From a virus: 59,291 bases of DNA. Numbering within the stretch: position 1 is the first letter of the stretch; every line of letters starts with the position of its first letter. The DNA lies in the IMG/VR virus record IMGVR_UViG_3300045996_001841, positions 1 through 59,291 of that record; one strand, 5' to 3'. The notes beneath the pieces are model-generated. The model searched no databases, was not told the origin of the DNA, and saw nothing but the letters and a program-made list of their open reading frames with translations. Position numbers and translations under genes: made by a program. Positions 20,312-29,106 of the stretch are shown here, one piece after another.

Positions 20312-20970
20312 TGATCTACCACACGATCGTCGCCGACCCGCCGTGGCAGTATCGCAACAAGCTCGACATGAGCGATGGCGTCGAGCGGTCCGCGATGTCG
20401 CAATACAGCACCATGACGCTGCCGGATATTCAGAATTTTCTGACGTTTTCGCTCGTGACAACCATTCTCCGAGAAGGGTATCCAGTGTCGCCGTATTACG
20501 AGGACCGCTGGACGGATGCTCGAATTGCGGACGTCATTGCTCCGGACGCGCACCTCTGGCTGTGGGTCACGAACCCCTTCCTGATCGACGGCTCCGGCGC
20601 CGCGGTCGCGAAGGCGTGGGGCTTCGAGCCCAAGGCCCTCTGCACGTGGGTGAAGGGGCGGCTGACCATCGTGGAGCTGGAGGACGGGACGTTCAAACCG
20701 TCCTTCAAGCACCACCTCGGGATGGGCCGCTACGTCCGCGGCTGCACGGAGCACATGCTGTTCTGCGTCCGAGGGAAGGGACAGACCCTCGTGCAGGACA
20801 AGGGCGTGCCGAACTACTTCTTCGCCAAACGGACCGAGCACTCGGCCAAGCCGGACGAAGCGTTCGCGCTCGTCCGCCGCGTGAGCCCGGGTCCGTATCT
20901 ATCGATCTTCGAGCGCACCTGGCGCGAGGGGTTCGACGCGATTGGGAATGAATTGCCGGAGGCCGTATGA
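20311..20970 (+). CDS. MT-A70 family adenine methyltransferase
   Basis: A 219-residue protein. Start ATG 20311 chosen by TGATG coupling; an in-frame ATG at 20290 is possible. ADPPWQYRNK is the catalytic DPPW motif. LWLWVTNPFLIDG, AKAWGFEPKALCTWVKGR, and CTEHMLFCVRGKG follow in the order typical of the family. It transfers methyl from SAM to N6 of adenine, usually in DNA when phage-encoded, protecting it from restriction. CTCGAG, which contains adenine and is very frequent here, is a candidate target; this is inference. ATGA overlap with the next gene. Confidence 0.92.
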   Translation: MIYHTIVADPPWQYRNKLDMSDGVERSAMSQYSTMTLPDIQNFLTFSLVTTILREGYPVSPYYEDRWTDARIADVIAPDAHLWLWVTNPFLIDGSGAAVAKAWGFEPKALCTWVKGRLTIVELEDGTFKPSFKHHLGMGRYVRGCTEHMLFCVRGKGQTLVQDKGVPNYFFAKRTEHSAKPDEAFALVRRVSPGPYLSIFERTWREGFDAIGNELPEAV

Positions 20971-21116
20971 AGGAATACCGCGTCGTCGTGTCGCGCACGG
21001 AAGTGCGCCAGGTGCAGGCTGAGTCCGAGGATGACGCCGCCGAGCGTGCGAGGAACGAGGACGGCGAACGTCTCTCGGAGCAGGACCTCGAGGTCCTGAG
21101 TGTCGAGGAGCTGTGA
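20967..21116 (+). CDS. Small acidic protein
   Basis: A 49-residue acidic protein (MKEYRVVVSRTEVRQVQAES; DGERLSEQDLEVLSVEEL). ATGA coupling upstream and GTGA overlap with the helicase gene. It resembles short beta-alpha phage proteins that precede helicases. No family is recognised. Confidence 0.65.
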   Translation: MKEYRVVVSRTEVRQVQAESEDDAAERARNEDGERLSEQDLEVLSVEEL

Positions 21117-22738
21117 GCTACACGATCCGCTGGCCGCAGGCGCGGCTTCAGCCCTACGACCATCAGCGCGAAGGGGTGCGGAAGCTCCTCCAGAACCCCG
21201 CCTACGCGCTGTTTGATGAGATGGGCGTGGGTAAAAGCAAGCAGGTCGTCGACACCGCGTGCGTGCTCTACGAGCACGGCGAGATCGACACGCTGATCAT
21301 CGTCTGCCCGGCGTTCGCTCGCTCCGTCTGGTCGAGCCCGGACCCCGTGCTCGGGGAGTTCGCCAAACACGTCTGGAAGTCCATCCCCTACCGGATCGAC
21401 GAATACTCATCGAAGAACCCGAAGCTTCCGCCACCGGTCGAGATCCTGAAGGTCATCGTCACCAACCCCGAGTTCCTGCGGGTGCTGACGCGCGACCCGC
21501 TGCTCAAACAGAAGCGGATCCCGTTCCTCGACAAGACCGTGCACCTCAAGCCGATCGTGGCCTACGCCGCCGCGCGCAAGACGTGGCTCGTGGTCGACGA
21601 GTCGTGGATGGTGCAGGCGCCGGACGCCGACCAGACCAAGGCCGTCGAGCGCCTGGCCCGGAAGTGCCTACGGGTGACGCTCCTGAACGGGACGCCCGGG
21701 AATCCGTATCAGCTCTACTCGCAGTTCCGGATCCTGAACCCCGACATCTTCGACGACGCGCCCAACGCCTTCACCTTCAAGCGCCGTTACTGTCTGATGG
21801 GCGGCTACATGGCGAAGCAGATCGTCGGCTACCAACGTGAGGAGGAGTTTCGACGACGGACCGCGCCGTATGCGGTCCGGAGACTCGCTGCCGAGTGTCT
21901 GGATCTCCCGCCCGTGCTCGAGCCGATCACGATCGAGGCCCGACTGACGCCGGCGACCTGGAAAATCTATAAGACCATGCGCGACGAGCTGGTCGTGTGG
22001 TTGTCGAAAAGCGAGGCTTCCATCTCGGCACAGGCCGGGGTCCGGACCCTCCGGCTCCGGCAGATCCTCGCTGGGTTCCTCGGCGGCGTGCAGTCGTTCG
22101 GGGAGGACCTGTTCCCGTCCGAGCATGAGTGGGCCGGCCATTTCACAGACTGCGCCGCGGCGAAGTGTGTCGACTGCGAGCCTCCGTGTGACTGCACGTG
22201 CGAGTCGGTCCGTCGACAGCAAGCGACGCGCGAGATCGGCCGGGAGAAGCTGGACGCCGTGCTCGCGTTCGTTGAGGCACAGGATGTGCAGAAGGGCGTG
22301 ATCTGGTGCGGGTTTCGGCCGGAGATGGCGCGGATGGCCGAGGCGCTGCGGAAGACCGACCGCACGGTCCACCTCTTGCAGGGACAACAGGACACCGATG
22401 AGCGTGAGCAAGCGAAGATGGCGTTCGCGCCTGGCGGCGATCCTGCGCCGGCGTGGCTGGTGGGGCATCCGCAGGCCGGCGGCGCCGGTATCAACCTGGC
22501 CGCTGCCAGCCTAGCGATATACGTGACCAACACCTCGAGCCTGCTGCTCCGGCAGCAGTCCGAGAAACGGATCGACCGGCCCGGGCAGACGCAGCGCTGC
22601 CGGTTCGTGGACGTGGTAGCCGTGGGCCCGGACGGGCAGAAGACGGTCGACCACGCCATCGCCAAGGCGCTTCGAGCGCGCGAGGAGATCGCGAACTACA
22701 CCGCGGCCACGTGGCGGCAGATCCTCGAGGAGGAGTAG
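21113..22738 (+). CDS. SNF2/DEAD-like superfamily 2 helicase
   Basis: A 541-residue helicase starting at GTG 21113 (GTGA overlap). YDHQREGVRKLL (Q-like motif), DEMGVGKSKQVVDTA (Walker A), LVVDESWMVQ (motif II), LLNGTPGNPYQLYSQF (motif III), VIWCGFRPEMARM and RQQSEKRIDRPGQTQRCRFV (motifs V and VI). A Cys-rich insertion (CAAAKCVDCEPPCDCTCE) lies between the two RecA lobes, unusual for the family and probably a zinc-binding module. It would translocate on DNA during replication or recombination. Confidence 0.93.
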   Translation: MSYTIRWPQARLQPYDHQREGVRKLLQNPAYALFDEMGVGKSKQVVDTACVLYEHGEIDTLIIVCPAFARSVWSSPDPVLGEFAKHVWKSIPYRIDEYSSKNPKLPPPVEILKVIVTNPEFLRVLTRDPLLKQKRIPFLDKTVHLKPIVAYAAARKTWLVVDESWMVQAPDADQTKAVERLARKCLRVTLLNGTPGNPYQLYSQFRILNPDIFDDAPNAFTFKRRYCLMGGYMAKQIVGYQREEEFRRRTAPYAVRRLAAECLDLPPVLEPITIEARLTPATWKIYKTMRDELVVWLSKSEASISAQAGVRTLRLRQILAGFLGGVQSFGEDLFPSEHEWAGHFTDCAAAKCVDCEPPCDCTCESVRRQQATREIGREKLDAVLAFVEAQDVQKGVIWCGFRPEMARMAEALRKTDRTVHLLQGQQDTDEREQAKMAFAPGGDPAPAWLVGHPQAGGAGINLAAASLAIYVTNTSSLLLRQQSEKRIDRPGQTQRCRFVDVVAVGPDGQKTVDHAIAKALRAREEIANYTAATWRQILEEE

Positions 22739-23080
22739 GTGATTCAGTCGACGCTGGCCGAGTGCATTGTGAACCCGGAGTTCCGGGTGCTTCAGGTGTT
22801 CCCGAAGCTCGGGCGCTTGAAGTTGGTCGAGCAACAACTGCTGAACCTTCTCCAGAAGGAGGGGGTGCAGTTCTGGCTCACACGCGCGAGGCACGAGTTT
22901 CGGTTCGCGAACGGCTCGACATTCCGCTTGGTGGTGCTGCGTGACCATCTTGATATGCGGCGCCTGCAAGGACTCGAGTATCACATGGTGCAGGGGAGAG
23001 CCCCGACCGCTGCCCTTCGCGCAGAGTTGAGAGCACGTCTTCGTCCATATCGAGGAGGCCCACGTGGGACGGGAAGCTAG
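22739..23080 (+). CDS. Hypothetical protein resembling an ATPase fragment
   Basis: A 113-residue protein starting at GTG 22739, directly after the helicase stop. The segment FRFANGSTFRLVVLRDHLDM then LQGLEYHMV resembles the stretch before Walker B in terminase-like or replicative ATPases, but the acidic Walker B residues are missing. Compare YANGSRLRFGHVDN in this phage's large terminase. It may be a degenerate domain or a partner of the helicase. The C-terminus is Arg-rich. It overlaps the next gene by 17 bases. Confidence 0.6.
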   Translation: MIQSTLAECIVNPEFRVLQVFPKLGRLKLVEQQLLNLLQKEGVQFWLTRARHEFRFANGSTFRLVVLRDHLDMRRLQGLEYHMVQGRAPTAALRAELRARLRPYRGGPRGTGS

Positions 23081-23231
23081 AGTCAAGAAGGATCGCAGAC
23101 AAATCCGCAAGGCCCTCGGGCCTGAAGTCGTCGACGGCATCCGCGTCCTCGGCAAGCGGACCGATCTCGCCACGCACGTGCTGACCCGAGGGTTCTTCGG
23201 GCGGCTGCGGTGGCTGCTGAGGGGGCGCTGA
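23064..23231 (+). CDS. Basic small protein
   Basis: A 55-residue basic protein starting at GTG 23064 with GGAGG five bases upstream. It begins MGREARVKKDRRQIRKALG, and residues 35-55 (THVLTRGFFGRLRWLLRGR) are an amphipathic helix. Its stop overlaps the next start (TGATG). It is probably a nucleic-acid-binding helper; no family is recognised. Confidence 0.65.
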   Translation: MGREARVKKDRRQIRKALGPEVVDGIRVLGKRTDLATHVLTRGFFGRLRWLLRGR

Positions 23232-23725
23232 TGGCACGGAATTGGGCGTTCATGCAGGACCGGTTCCCGGTGCTGCCCGAGGAGCCGACCTACGAGGACG
23301 TGCTCCAGGCGGTGCGGGATTCGGTCGCCGGCTACGAGCTGCCGGCGCTTGGCGAAGTGCTGACCGGCATCCTCGAGCGCAAGGCGAAGGCCGAGGAGCT
23401 GATGGCGGGGATCGAGGCCGAGGAGAAGGGGATCCAGTCCGTCATCATCCGCATGCTCGAGGACCGGGGGCTCACGAGCCTAACCACGAAGAACGGGATG
23501 AAGTTCGCCCTCGACCCGCAGGTCGACGCCAAGGTGCCGCAGGATCAGCGCGAGGCGCTGGTGAAGTGGATCGAGGCCAACAGCATGAAGTCGTTACTCT
23601 CCGTCCACGGGCAGACGCTCTCGGCCATGTGCCGCCGGCGCCTCGAGGCGGGGGAGGAGCTGCCGGACGGGGTGGAGATGGTGCCCCGGAATCAGCTCAA
23701 GGTATCCGGGCGCGCCCGGAAATAG
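23231..23725 (+). CDS. Phage replication-associated protein of known but unnamed family
   Basis: A 164-residue protein, start ATG 23231 by TGATG overlap. The N-terminal half is a long helix (VLTGILERKAKAEELMAGIE). The second half follows a pattern common next to phage SSB or recombination genes: a short strand pair from GLTSLTTKNGMKFALD, then WIEANSMKSLLSVHGQTLSA, ending RLEAGEELPDGVEM. I know the pattern from phage genomes but not its biochemical role. The gene precedes the SSB-like gene by 122 bp. Confidence 0.78.
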   Translation: MARNWAFMQDRFPVLPEEPTYEDVLQAVRDSVAGYELPALGEVLTGILERKAKAEELMAGIEAEEKGIQSVIIRMLEDRGLTSLTTKNGMKFALDPQVDAKVPQDQREALVKWIEANSMKSLLSVHGQTLSAMCRRRLEAGEELPDGVEMVPRNQLKVSGRARK

Positions 23726-23847
23726 CTACGTCCGGAGACAGGGACGGTCCACTGCGCCGGGCGTGATCGTTGGCAGTGGACGCAGGCGCCTAAGAGCCTG
23801 TTGCAACGGGCCCTGTTTTTTGAAACACGAACAAGGAGACTGGAATC
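23726..23847 (+). other. Intergenic region with inverted repeat before SSB-like gene
   Basis: Contains GTCCACTGC (23747-23755) and GCAGTGGAC (23773-23781), a 9-bp inverted repeat with a 17-base loop, and downstream a weak stem GCCTG/CGGGC with a T-run (about 23796-23821). It may combine a terminator for the upstream unit with the leader of the SSB-like gene. GGAG precedes its ATG. Confidence 0.5.
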
Positions 23848-24633
23848 ATGGCACGAAGCAAAGCAGTAGACGTCGAGACGGTCGAGGGTCCCGCGACCCA
23901 GGCCCTCGCGACACAGACGCAAGTGAAGCAGACCGAGCTGGCGGTCTACGAGGGCGCCGACGCGACCGACGCCCGCGGCAAGACGAATATTTCGCGTGAG
24001 GACATCCGCCTCCCGCGCCTGGCGATCTGTCAGCAGATGTCGCCGCAGCGTGACGAGAGCAAGCCGCAGTTCATCGAAGGGCTCAAGGAGAAGGAGCTGT
24101 TCAACACGCTGACCGAGCAGGTCTACGGGAAGGGCCCCCTCGAGTTCATCGTGCTGCGTCTAGACAAGCGGGCGAACATCACCGACAAGGACGGCAACAT
24201 CATCGAACGCAGCATCCCGTGGGACGATCCGCGCAACGAGTTCACGCAGGACCCGGAGAACCCCGGCCAGCGGATCCCGCCCGAGGGGACGCGGTTCTAT
24301 GACTTCATCATCATGCTGGTCGAGACGCGCGAGATCATCGTGCTCAGCATGAAGAAGACGCAGGTCCCGGTCGCCAAGTCCCTCGTCACCTTCATGTCGC
24401 TCCGTCCCGGCGCGACATGGGCCGGCAAATACAAGGTGTCGACCGTCACAGACTCCCGCAACAACAAGAACTTCGGCAACTATAAGGTCCTCCCCGGCGG
24501 CCCGGTGGACAAGGATCTCTACGAGTATGCCGAGAAGGTCTACGACCTGCTCGCGGCCTCGAACATCAGCGTCGACGACACCGACACCGGTGAGCAGGCG
24601 GCCGAGCGCGTCGACGACAACGTGCCCTTCTAA
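23848..24633 (+). CDS. Putative single-stranded DNA-binding protein
   Basis: A 261-residue protein with AAGGAG upstream of the ATG. After a Thr/Ala-rich leader come ISREDIRLPRLAICQQMSP and GPLEFIVLRLDKRANITDKD, a pattern known from phage ssDNA-binding or recombination-mediator proteins. FMSLRPGATWAGKYKV and KNFGNYKVLPGG are beta-rich, OB-like. The C-terminus is acidic and ends DDNVPF, the tail typical of SSB proteins that recruit partners. Its place between recombination and primase genes supports the call. Confidence 0.75.
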   Translation: MARSKAVDVETVEGPATQALATQTQVKQTELAVYEGADATDARGKTNISREDIRLPRLAICQQMSPQRDESKPQFIEGLKEKELFNTLTEQVYGKGPLEFIVLRLDKRANITDKDGNIIERSIPWDDPRNEFTQDPENPGQRIPPEGTRFYDFIIMLVETREIIVLSMKKTQVPVAKSLVTFMSLRPGATWAGKYKVSTVTDSRNNKNFGNYKVLPGGPVDKDLYEYAEKVYDLLAASNISVDDTDTGEQAAERVDDNVPF

Positions 24634-24692
24634 CGCAACGGTCGGACGCCGTGCCCGGAATAGGCCGGGCGTTGGCGGTGCCCCCCGACCCA

Positions 24693-24720
24693 GGAGCCGA
24701 GGACCCCCATCCTCGGCTCC
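24693..24720 (+). terminator. Hairpin between SSB-like and primase genes
   Basis: GGAGCCGAGGA (24693-24703), loop CCCCCA, TCCTCGGCTCC (24710-24720): a perfect 11-bp GC-rich stem. No T-run follows, so it would attenuate or protect rather than terminate on its own. It lies 13 bases before the GTG of the primase gene and may hide its ribosome site. Confidence 0.6.
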
Positions 24721-24733
24721 GCCTCCCCCATAG

Positions 24734-26881
24734 GTGCGGACATTGCCGTTGCGACGGGAAGACATCGAAGCGTTGATTGCGGCCGGCTGGTCGCCGGTCC
24801 CCATCCTCAAGGGTCGAAAGAACCCCATCGATCCGGACTGGCAGAACAAGACCTACGCCCCTGAGCACTTCCCCGAGGACGCCAACGTCGGCGTCCACTG
24901 TGGCGAGAAGTCCGGCTGGCGCGTCGACGTGGACCTGGACGGGAAGGAAGCCATCGCCGTCGCGCGTGAGCTGCTGCCCGATACCGGCCTCGTGCATGGG
25001 CGCCCGGGCAAGCCGCTCTCGCACCGGTGGTATCGTGCCGAGAAGGCCGAGACGAAACAGTTCACCGATTTGAACGGCGTCATGCTGGTCGAGCTGCGCT
25101 CGAACGGCGGGCAGACCGTTGTGCCCCCGAGCACGCACCAGTCGGGCGAGGCCATCACGTGGGTCGAGCAGCGCTCCCCGCTCACGATTGACGCCCCCGT
25201 GCTCCTGCACCACGTGCGCGCGGTCGCCATTGCGGCGCTCCTGGCGCAGAACTGGCCGACTGGCGGACGCCACGCCGCGTCCGGCCCGCTGGCCGGGTTC
25301 CTGCTCCGCGTCGGCTTCGAGGAAGCCCTCGTGGTCCGCATCATCGAGCAGGCGGCCCGGGCCGCCGGCGACGACGAGGTGAAGGACCGGGTGCGGGTCG
25401 CCGAGGACACGTGCCGGAACCACGCCGCCGGGAAGAAGACGACCGGCGCCCCACGCCTGGCAGAACTGATGCCCCGCGGCGCGGAGATCGTCAAGAAGGT
25501 CTATCAGTGGATGGAGCGCGAGGGCGACGACGCCCTCGAGCAGTTGAACGAGATCCACTTCGTCGCGCAGCTCGGCTCGGACACCGTGGTCGGCACGGAG
25601 CGGGACAACGGCCGGCCGCCGACCTTCTCCAGCTTTGAGCAGTTCCGCCTCCGGTATTACAACCGGTTCATCGGCAAGAAGAAGCTCGGGGAGTTCTGGC
25701 TCGAGCATCGGCACCGGCGCACGTATCGCGAGGTCGTGTTCGCCCCGCCGCCGCTCACCTGCCAGGAGGACGACTACAACCTCTGGACCGGGTTCACGGT
25801 GGAGCCGGACCCGAACCCCGTCCCCGAGGATCGGTGCCCCCGGTTCCTCGACCATCTGTGGCGCGTGATCTGTAACGGCGACGCTGACATCTTCAACTAC
25901 CTCCTCGACCACCTCGCGCTGATCGTGCAGCGGCCGGGCGACATCAAAGCCACCGGCATCGCCGTCGTCATGCGGGGCGACGCCGGCGCCGGCAAGGGCA
26001 CGTTCGTCGAGCTGTTCGGGTCGTTGTTCGGGGTCGGCCGGCACTACATTCAGGTCGACAAGCAGAAGCACCTGACCGGCGCCTTCAACGACCATCTCTC
26101 GGGCAAGGTCGTGGTCTTCGCCGACGAGGCCGTGTGGGCCGGCGACAAGCGGGACATCGGCGCGCTGCGCCGCCTGGTCACCGAGCGTTACGTCACCGTC
26201 GAGCGGAAGTTCAAGGATGCGGTGACCGAGCAGAACTGCATTCACCTGTTCATGGCGACGAACGAGGATTGGGTGTGGCCGGCCTCCGTCAAGGAGCGTC
26301 GCGGGTTCATCCTCGACATCCACAAGCAGGTGCACACGAATCAGGCCTACTTCAACGCCATCTACGACGAGTGGGACGCCGGCGGCGCGCAGGCGTTCCT
26401 GGCCTTCTGTCAGCAACGCTACGTGCCCAACAACCGGCTCGGTCCGATCCCGTCAACCGCCGCCCTCGAGCATCAGCAGAACCTCTCGTTCGACCCGGTG
26501 CTCATGTGGTGGAAGGAGAAGCTGTATAAGGGCGAGCTGGGCCTGGACGGGTGGCCGGAGTTCGTGTCCTCCGACTGGCTCCACACCAACTACATCGAAG
26601 CGATGCAGTTCCTCGGGATCACCCGCCGCGTCGGCGAGATCGAGCTGCTGATGCGGATGAAGACGCTGCTGCCGAAGGGGACAAAGCAGGAGCGCCGGCG
26701 CGTGATGGTCAACACCGCGAAGTTCGGGCCCCCGAACCCGGTCAACCTGATGCGCCGCGGGATTGCGCTGCCCCCGCTCCAGGCCTGCCGCGAGTCATTT
26801 GATAAACACGTCGGCCACCCGGCGCAGTGGCCGGAGGACGAGCCCGGAATCCAGCCCCGTTTGACCGAGGAGTTGTCATGA
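24734..26881 (+). CDS. Primase-polymerase fused to superfamily 3-like helicase
   Basis: A 715-residue protein starting at GTG 24734. Residues 10-170: AAGWSPVPILKGRKNP, DANVGVHCGEKSGWRVDVDL (catalytic DxD), SHRWYRAE, and ELRSNGGQTVVPPS are the prim-pol (AEP) domain. A helical linker follows. Residues 400-560: AVVMRGDAGAGKGTFVELFG (Walker A), KVVVFADEAVWAGDKRD (Walker B), VERKFKDAVTEQNCIHLFMA (motif C) are a D5/DUF5906-like helicase. It would prime and unwind at the phage fork. No clear ribosome site is visible; the upstream hairpin is close. Coupled to the next gene by ATGA. Confidence 0.93.
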   Translation: MRTLPLRREDIEALIAAGWSPVPILKGRKNPIDPDWQNKTYAPEHFPEDANVGVHCGEKSGWRVDVDLDGKEAIAVARELLPDTGLVHGRPGKPLSHRWYRAEKAETKQFTDLNGVMLVELRSNGGQTVVPPSTHQSGEAITWVEQRSPLTIDAPVLLHHVRAVAIAALLAQNWPTGGRHAASGPLAGFLLRVGFEEALVVRIIEQAARAAGDDEVKDRVRVAEDTCRNHAAGKKTTGAPRLAELMPRGAEIVKKVYQWMEREGDDALEQLNEIHFVAQLGSDTVVGTERDNGRPPTFSSFEQFRLRYYNRFIGKKKLGEFWLEHRHRRTYREVVFAPPPLTCQEDDYNLWTGFTVEPDPNPVPEDRCPRFLDHLWRVICNGDADIFNYLLDHLALIVQRPGDIKATGIAVVMRGDAGAGKGTFVELFGSLFGVGRHYIQVDKQKHLTGAFNDHLSGKVVVFADEAVWAGDKRDIGALRRLVTERYVTVERKFKDAVTEQNCIHLFMATNEDWVWPASVKERRGFILDIHKQVHTNQAYFNAIYDEWDAGGAQAFLAFCQQRYVPNNRLGPIPSTAALEHQQNLSFDPVLMWWKEKLYKGELGLDGWPEFVSSDWLHTNYIEAMQFLGITRRVGEIELLMRMKTLLPKGTKQERRRVMVNTAKFGPPNPVNLMRRGIALPPLQACRESFDKHVGHPAQWPEDEPGIQPRLTEELS

Positions 26882-27123
26882 GCACCCCCTATGAACGGGT
26901 GTCGACCCGGATTGCCCAATTAGTAAGTGAACTGATGGAAGACGACATGCGGACTGCGGCAGACTTGATCCGCGCCGGCATCCCACACGAAACCCTCCGG
27001 CGTGTCCTCATTGGCACGCACGACATGCAGCTCTCGACCATCGTCCGGGTCGCGGAGCAGTTCGACTGTGACGTCGTGCTCAACTTCCGCAAGCGCACGG
27101 CACCATCTGTGCAGAAGGATTGA
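26878..27123 (+). CDS. Cro/CI-like helix-turn-helix regulator
   Basis: An 81-residue protein with GAGGAG five bases before the ATG. AADLIRAGIPHETLRRVLIG followed by MQLSTIVRVAEQFDCDVVL is an XRE-type five-helix domain. Such a small regulator right after the primase could control early or late expression. A bound palindrome is not identified, but the promoter-overlapping inverted repeats at 5488 and 17875 are candidates. Coupled to the primase by ATGA. Confidence 0.82.
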   Translation: MSTPYERVSTRIAQLVSELMEDDMRTAADLIRAGIPHETLRRVLIGTHDMQLSTIVRVAEQFDCDVVLNFRKRTAPSVQKD

Positions 27124-27125
27124 CA

Positions 27126-28460
27126 ATGCCCGCTGGTATCTGTCGCACGTGTAAAACCGCTCCGATCACGCGCTACTCGAAGACCGGCGAGTGTGCCGCC
27201 TGTTCGCAACAGACACAGAGCTTTGAGCGCCGCAAAGCTCCCACCGCAATTCCATCGGCCCGTGAGGGGATTTCGGTGAAGGGCGATGCCGCGGAGGTGT
27301 CGAAGGTCGTCTACAAACCCATTCACACGCTTGCGGAACTGATTCGCGTCTGCGAGGTGGACACGACGGAGTGGGAGGTCGAGCGCTACACGTGCATGGG
27401 GCAGCAGCAGGTATCGGTGCCGCGATCGACCGGGAGCAAGCAGGAGGGCTGGCGGCGTGAGAGCGCGGAGCCTGTGCTCCGGCAGATGTTCCACGTCAAG
27501 GCTTGGTTGAAGCGCAAGACCCCACTGGTCAAGAGCCTCGAGCGCGCCCGAGTCGAGTTGGTCAAGGATCTGCGCGCGGCGGCGCCCAAACCCAAAGCCG
27601 TGAAGCACCGCTTTCCGCAGGGCGGATGGCTGTTCGAGTTCTGCCCCTTCGACCTGCACCTCGGGAAGCTGGCCTGGTCGGACGAGACGGTCACCAACTA
27701 CGACACCGCCATTGCCGAGGACCTGTTCAAAGCCTCCCTCGAGTTCCTGTTGGATCGTGCGCTGAAGCTCTCCGATGGAAAGCTCGAGCGGATCCTCTGT
27801 GTGTTCGGCAACGACGCCGCGCACATTGACAGCAAGAAGGCCGAGACGACGGCCGGCACCCGCATGGATGCGGACTCCCGCTACCTGCGCGTGTTCCGCC
27901 GCTTGGTCGCGATTCACCGAGAGGCTGTCGACCGACTGGTGGAGGTCGCGCCGGTCGACATCGTGATCGTGCCGGGGAACCACGACGAGCAGACCGCGTT
28001 CCTCATGGGCGCCGTCCTCGAGGCGCTGTATGAGAAGCACCCGCACGTCACGATCGACAATAACCCGAAGCTCCGGAAGTATTACCGGTTCGGCACCAAC
28101 CTGTTCGGATTCACGCACGGGGACTCGGAGAAGGTGAGCGAGCTGCCGCTGACGATGGCACGCGAGGTGCCGGAGCTGTGGTCGCAGGCCGCGTCACGCG
28201 AGTGGCATATCGGCCACAAGCACATTTCCGAGAAGTTCGAGACGCGCGGTGGGCGCATGGAGCAGGACTTCTTCAGCGACAAGGGCGTGCGCGTGCGCAG
28301 GCTGACTTCGCTCTCGGCCCACGACTTTTGGCACACCCGTCACGCCTATATGGATCGACGAGCCTGTGAAGGGTTCGTGTTCCACAAAACAGCAGGTTTT
28401 ACAGACCATTTAAGTTTCAACGTGGACCATTTTACGGGACAGGCTTTAACGATCAAATGA
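27126..28460 (+). CDS. Calcineurin-like metallophosphoesterase with N-terminal zinc ribbon
   Basis: A 444-residue protein; ATG 27126 follows AAGGA. CRTCKTAP...CAAC (about 6-26) is a zinc ribbon. The phosphoesterase motifs are complete and in order: FDLHLGK (DxH), FGNDAAH (GD-like), PGNHDEQ (GNHD), FTHGDSEK and WHIGHKHISE (GHxH). The fold is shared with SbcD/Mre11 nucleases; comparable phage proteins are annotated as exonuclease-like. It probably acts on DNA ends during replication or recombination. ATGA overlap with the HNH gene. Confidence 0.9.
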   Translation: MPAGICRTCKTAPITRYSKTGECAACSQQTQSFERRKAPTAIPSAREGISVKGDAAEVSKVVYKPIHTLAELIRVCEVDTTEWEVERYTCMGQQQVSVPRSTGSKQEGWRRESAEPVLRQMFHVKAWLKRKTPLVKSLERARVELVKDLRAAAPKPKAVKHRFPQGGWLFEFCPFDLHLGKLAWSDETVTNYDTAIAEDLFKASLEFLLDRALKLSDGKLERILCVFGNDAAHIDSKKAETTAGTRMDADSRYLRVFRRLVAIHREAVDRLVEVAPVDIVIVPGNHDEQTAFLMGAVLEALYEKHPHVTIDNNPKLRKYYRFGTNLFGFTHGDSEKVSELPLTMAREVPELWSQAASREWHIGHKHISEKFETRGGRMEQDFFSDKGVRVRRLTSLSAHDFWHTRHAYMDRRACEGFVFHKTAGFTDHLSFNVDHFTGQALTIK

Positions 28461-28825
28461 GTTCTTCTGCTGCCTACTCCCGGCGTTGGCGCGAACGGCA
28501 TCCGGAGCGCCATCACGAGCGCCAGCGCAAGCAGTTGGCGCGCCCCGAGCGCCCGTCCGCCATGCGCAAAGCACACTTGCGTCGGGCCTACGGGCTGTCG
28601 CTCGAGGACTACGAGCAACTGGTGGCCTCTCACGAGGGTCGGTGCGCGATCTGTAAGCATAGTGAGGTAGGGAATTTGCCTGTCGATCATGATCACAAGA
28701 CAGGCCGCATTCGTGGACTCTTGTGTCAACGCTGCAACCGAGCCATCGGCATGTTCAAGGACTCTCCTGAGCTGTGCGACGCAGCGGCGCACTACCTCCG
28801 TAAGCACAGAAAGGCAAACGAATGA
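28457..28825 (+). CDS. Recombination endonuclease VII-like HNH nuclease
   Basis: A 122-residue protein. The basic N-terminus (YSRRWRERHPERHHERQR) is followed by YGLSLEDYEQL, CAICKH, VDHDHKTGRIRGLLCQRCN and a terminal AAHYL helix. This is the endonuclease VII/HNH fold with CxxC zinc pairs and catalytic DHDH. It would resolve branched DNA before packaging, or be a free-standing homing nuclease. Position next to the phosphoesterase and coupled by ATGA favours a replication role. Confidence 0.93.
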   Translation: MSSSAAYSRRWRERHPERHHERQRKQLARPERPSAMRKAHLRRAYGLSLEDYEQLVASHEGRCAICKHSEVGNLPVDHDHKTGRIRGLLCQRCNRAIGMFKDSPELCDAAAHYLRKHRKANE

Positions 28826-29106
28826 CCTGGATCCTATGGGCCGCGCTCCTACTACTGCAAAACGCCAGCTTCACGCTGGTCAGCCGGGCGCGCAACTCGA
28901 AGTCGCTCTCCTACCACGCCTTCGCCTCCGTGTGCAGCAACGGTGTCTGGTTCATCTCCCTCGGGTTCTCCGTCGACAAGCTGAACGACGCCTGGAAGGC
29001 TGAGGGATGGGTGCTCCTGGTCGTGACCGCGCTGTTCTACACCGCGTGCACCGTCGCCGGCTCGGTCGGGATGCACCATTTTCTGATGACGAAGGTGGAG
29101 AAGTGA
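28822..29106 (+). CDS. Small membrane protein
   Basis: A 94-residue protein with three hydrophobic segments (WILWAALLLLQNASFTLV, NGVWFISLGF, WVLLVVTALFYTACTVAGSV) and a basic C-terminal end. Size and topology are compatible with a holin, but no lysin is adjacent; it follows nuclease genes. ATGA coupling upstream, GTGA downstream. Confidence 0.75.
   Translation: MTWILWAALLLLQNASFTLVSRARNSKSLSYHAFASVCSNGVWFISLGFSVDKLNDAWKAEGWVLLVVTALFYTACTVAGSVGMHHFLMTKVEK

Noticed and set aside
24566-26416. 616-codon open frame on the minus strand
   Set aside because: Antisense to the primase-helicase gene, whose catalytic motifs are complete; the antisense product is Asp/Val/Leu/Arg repeat-like without domains.
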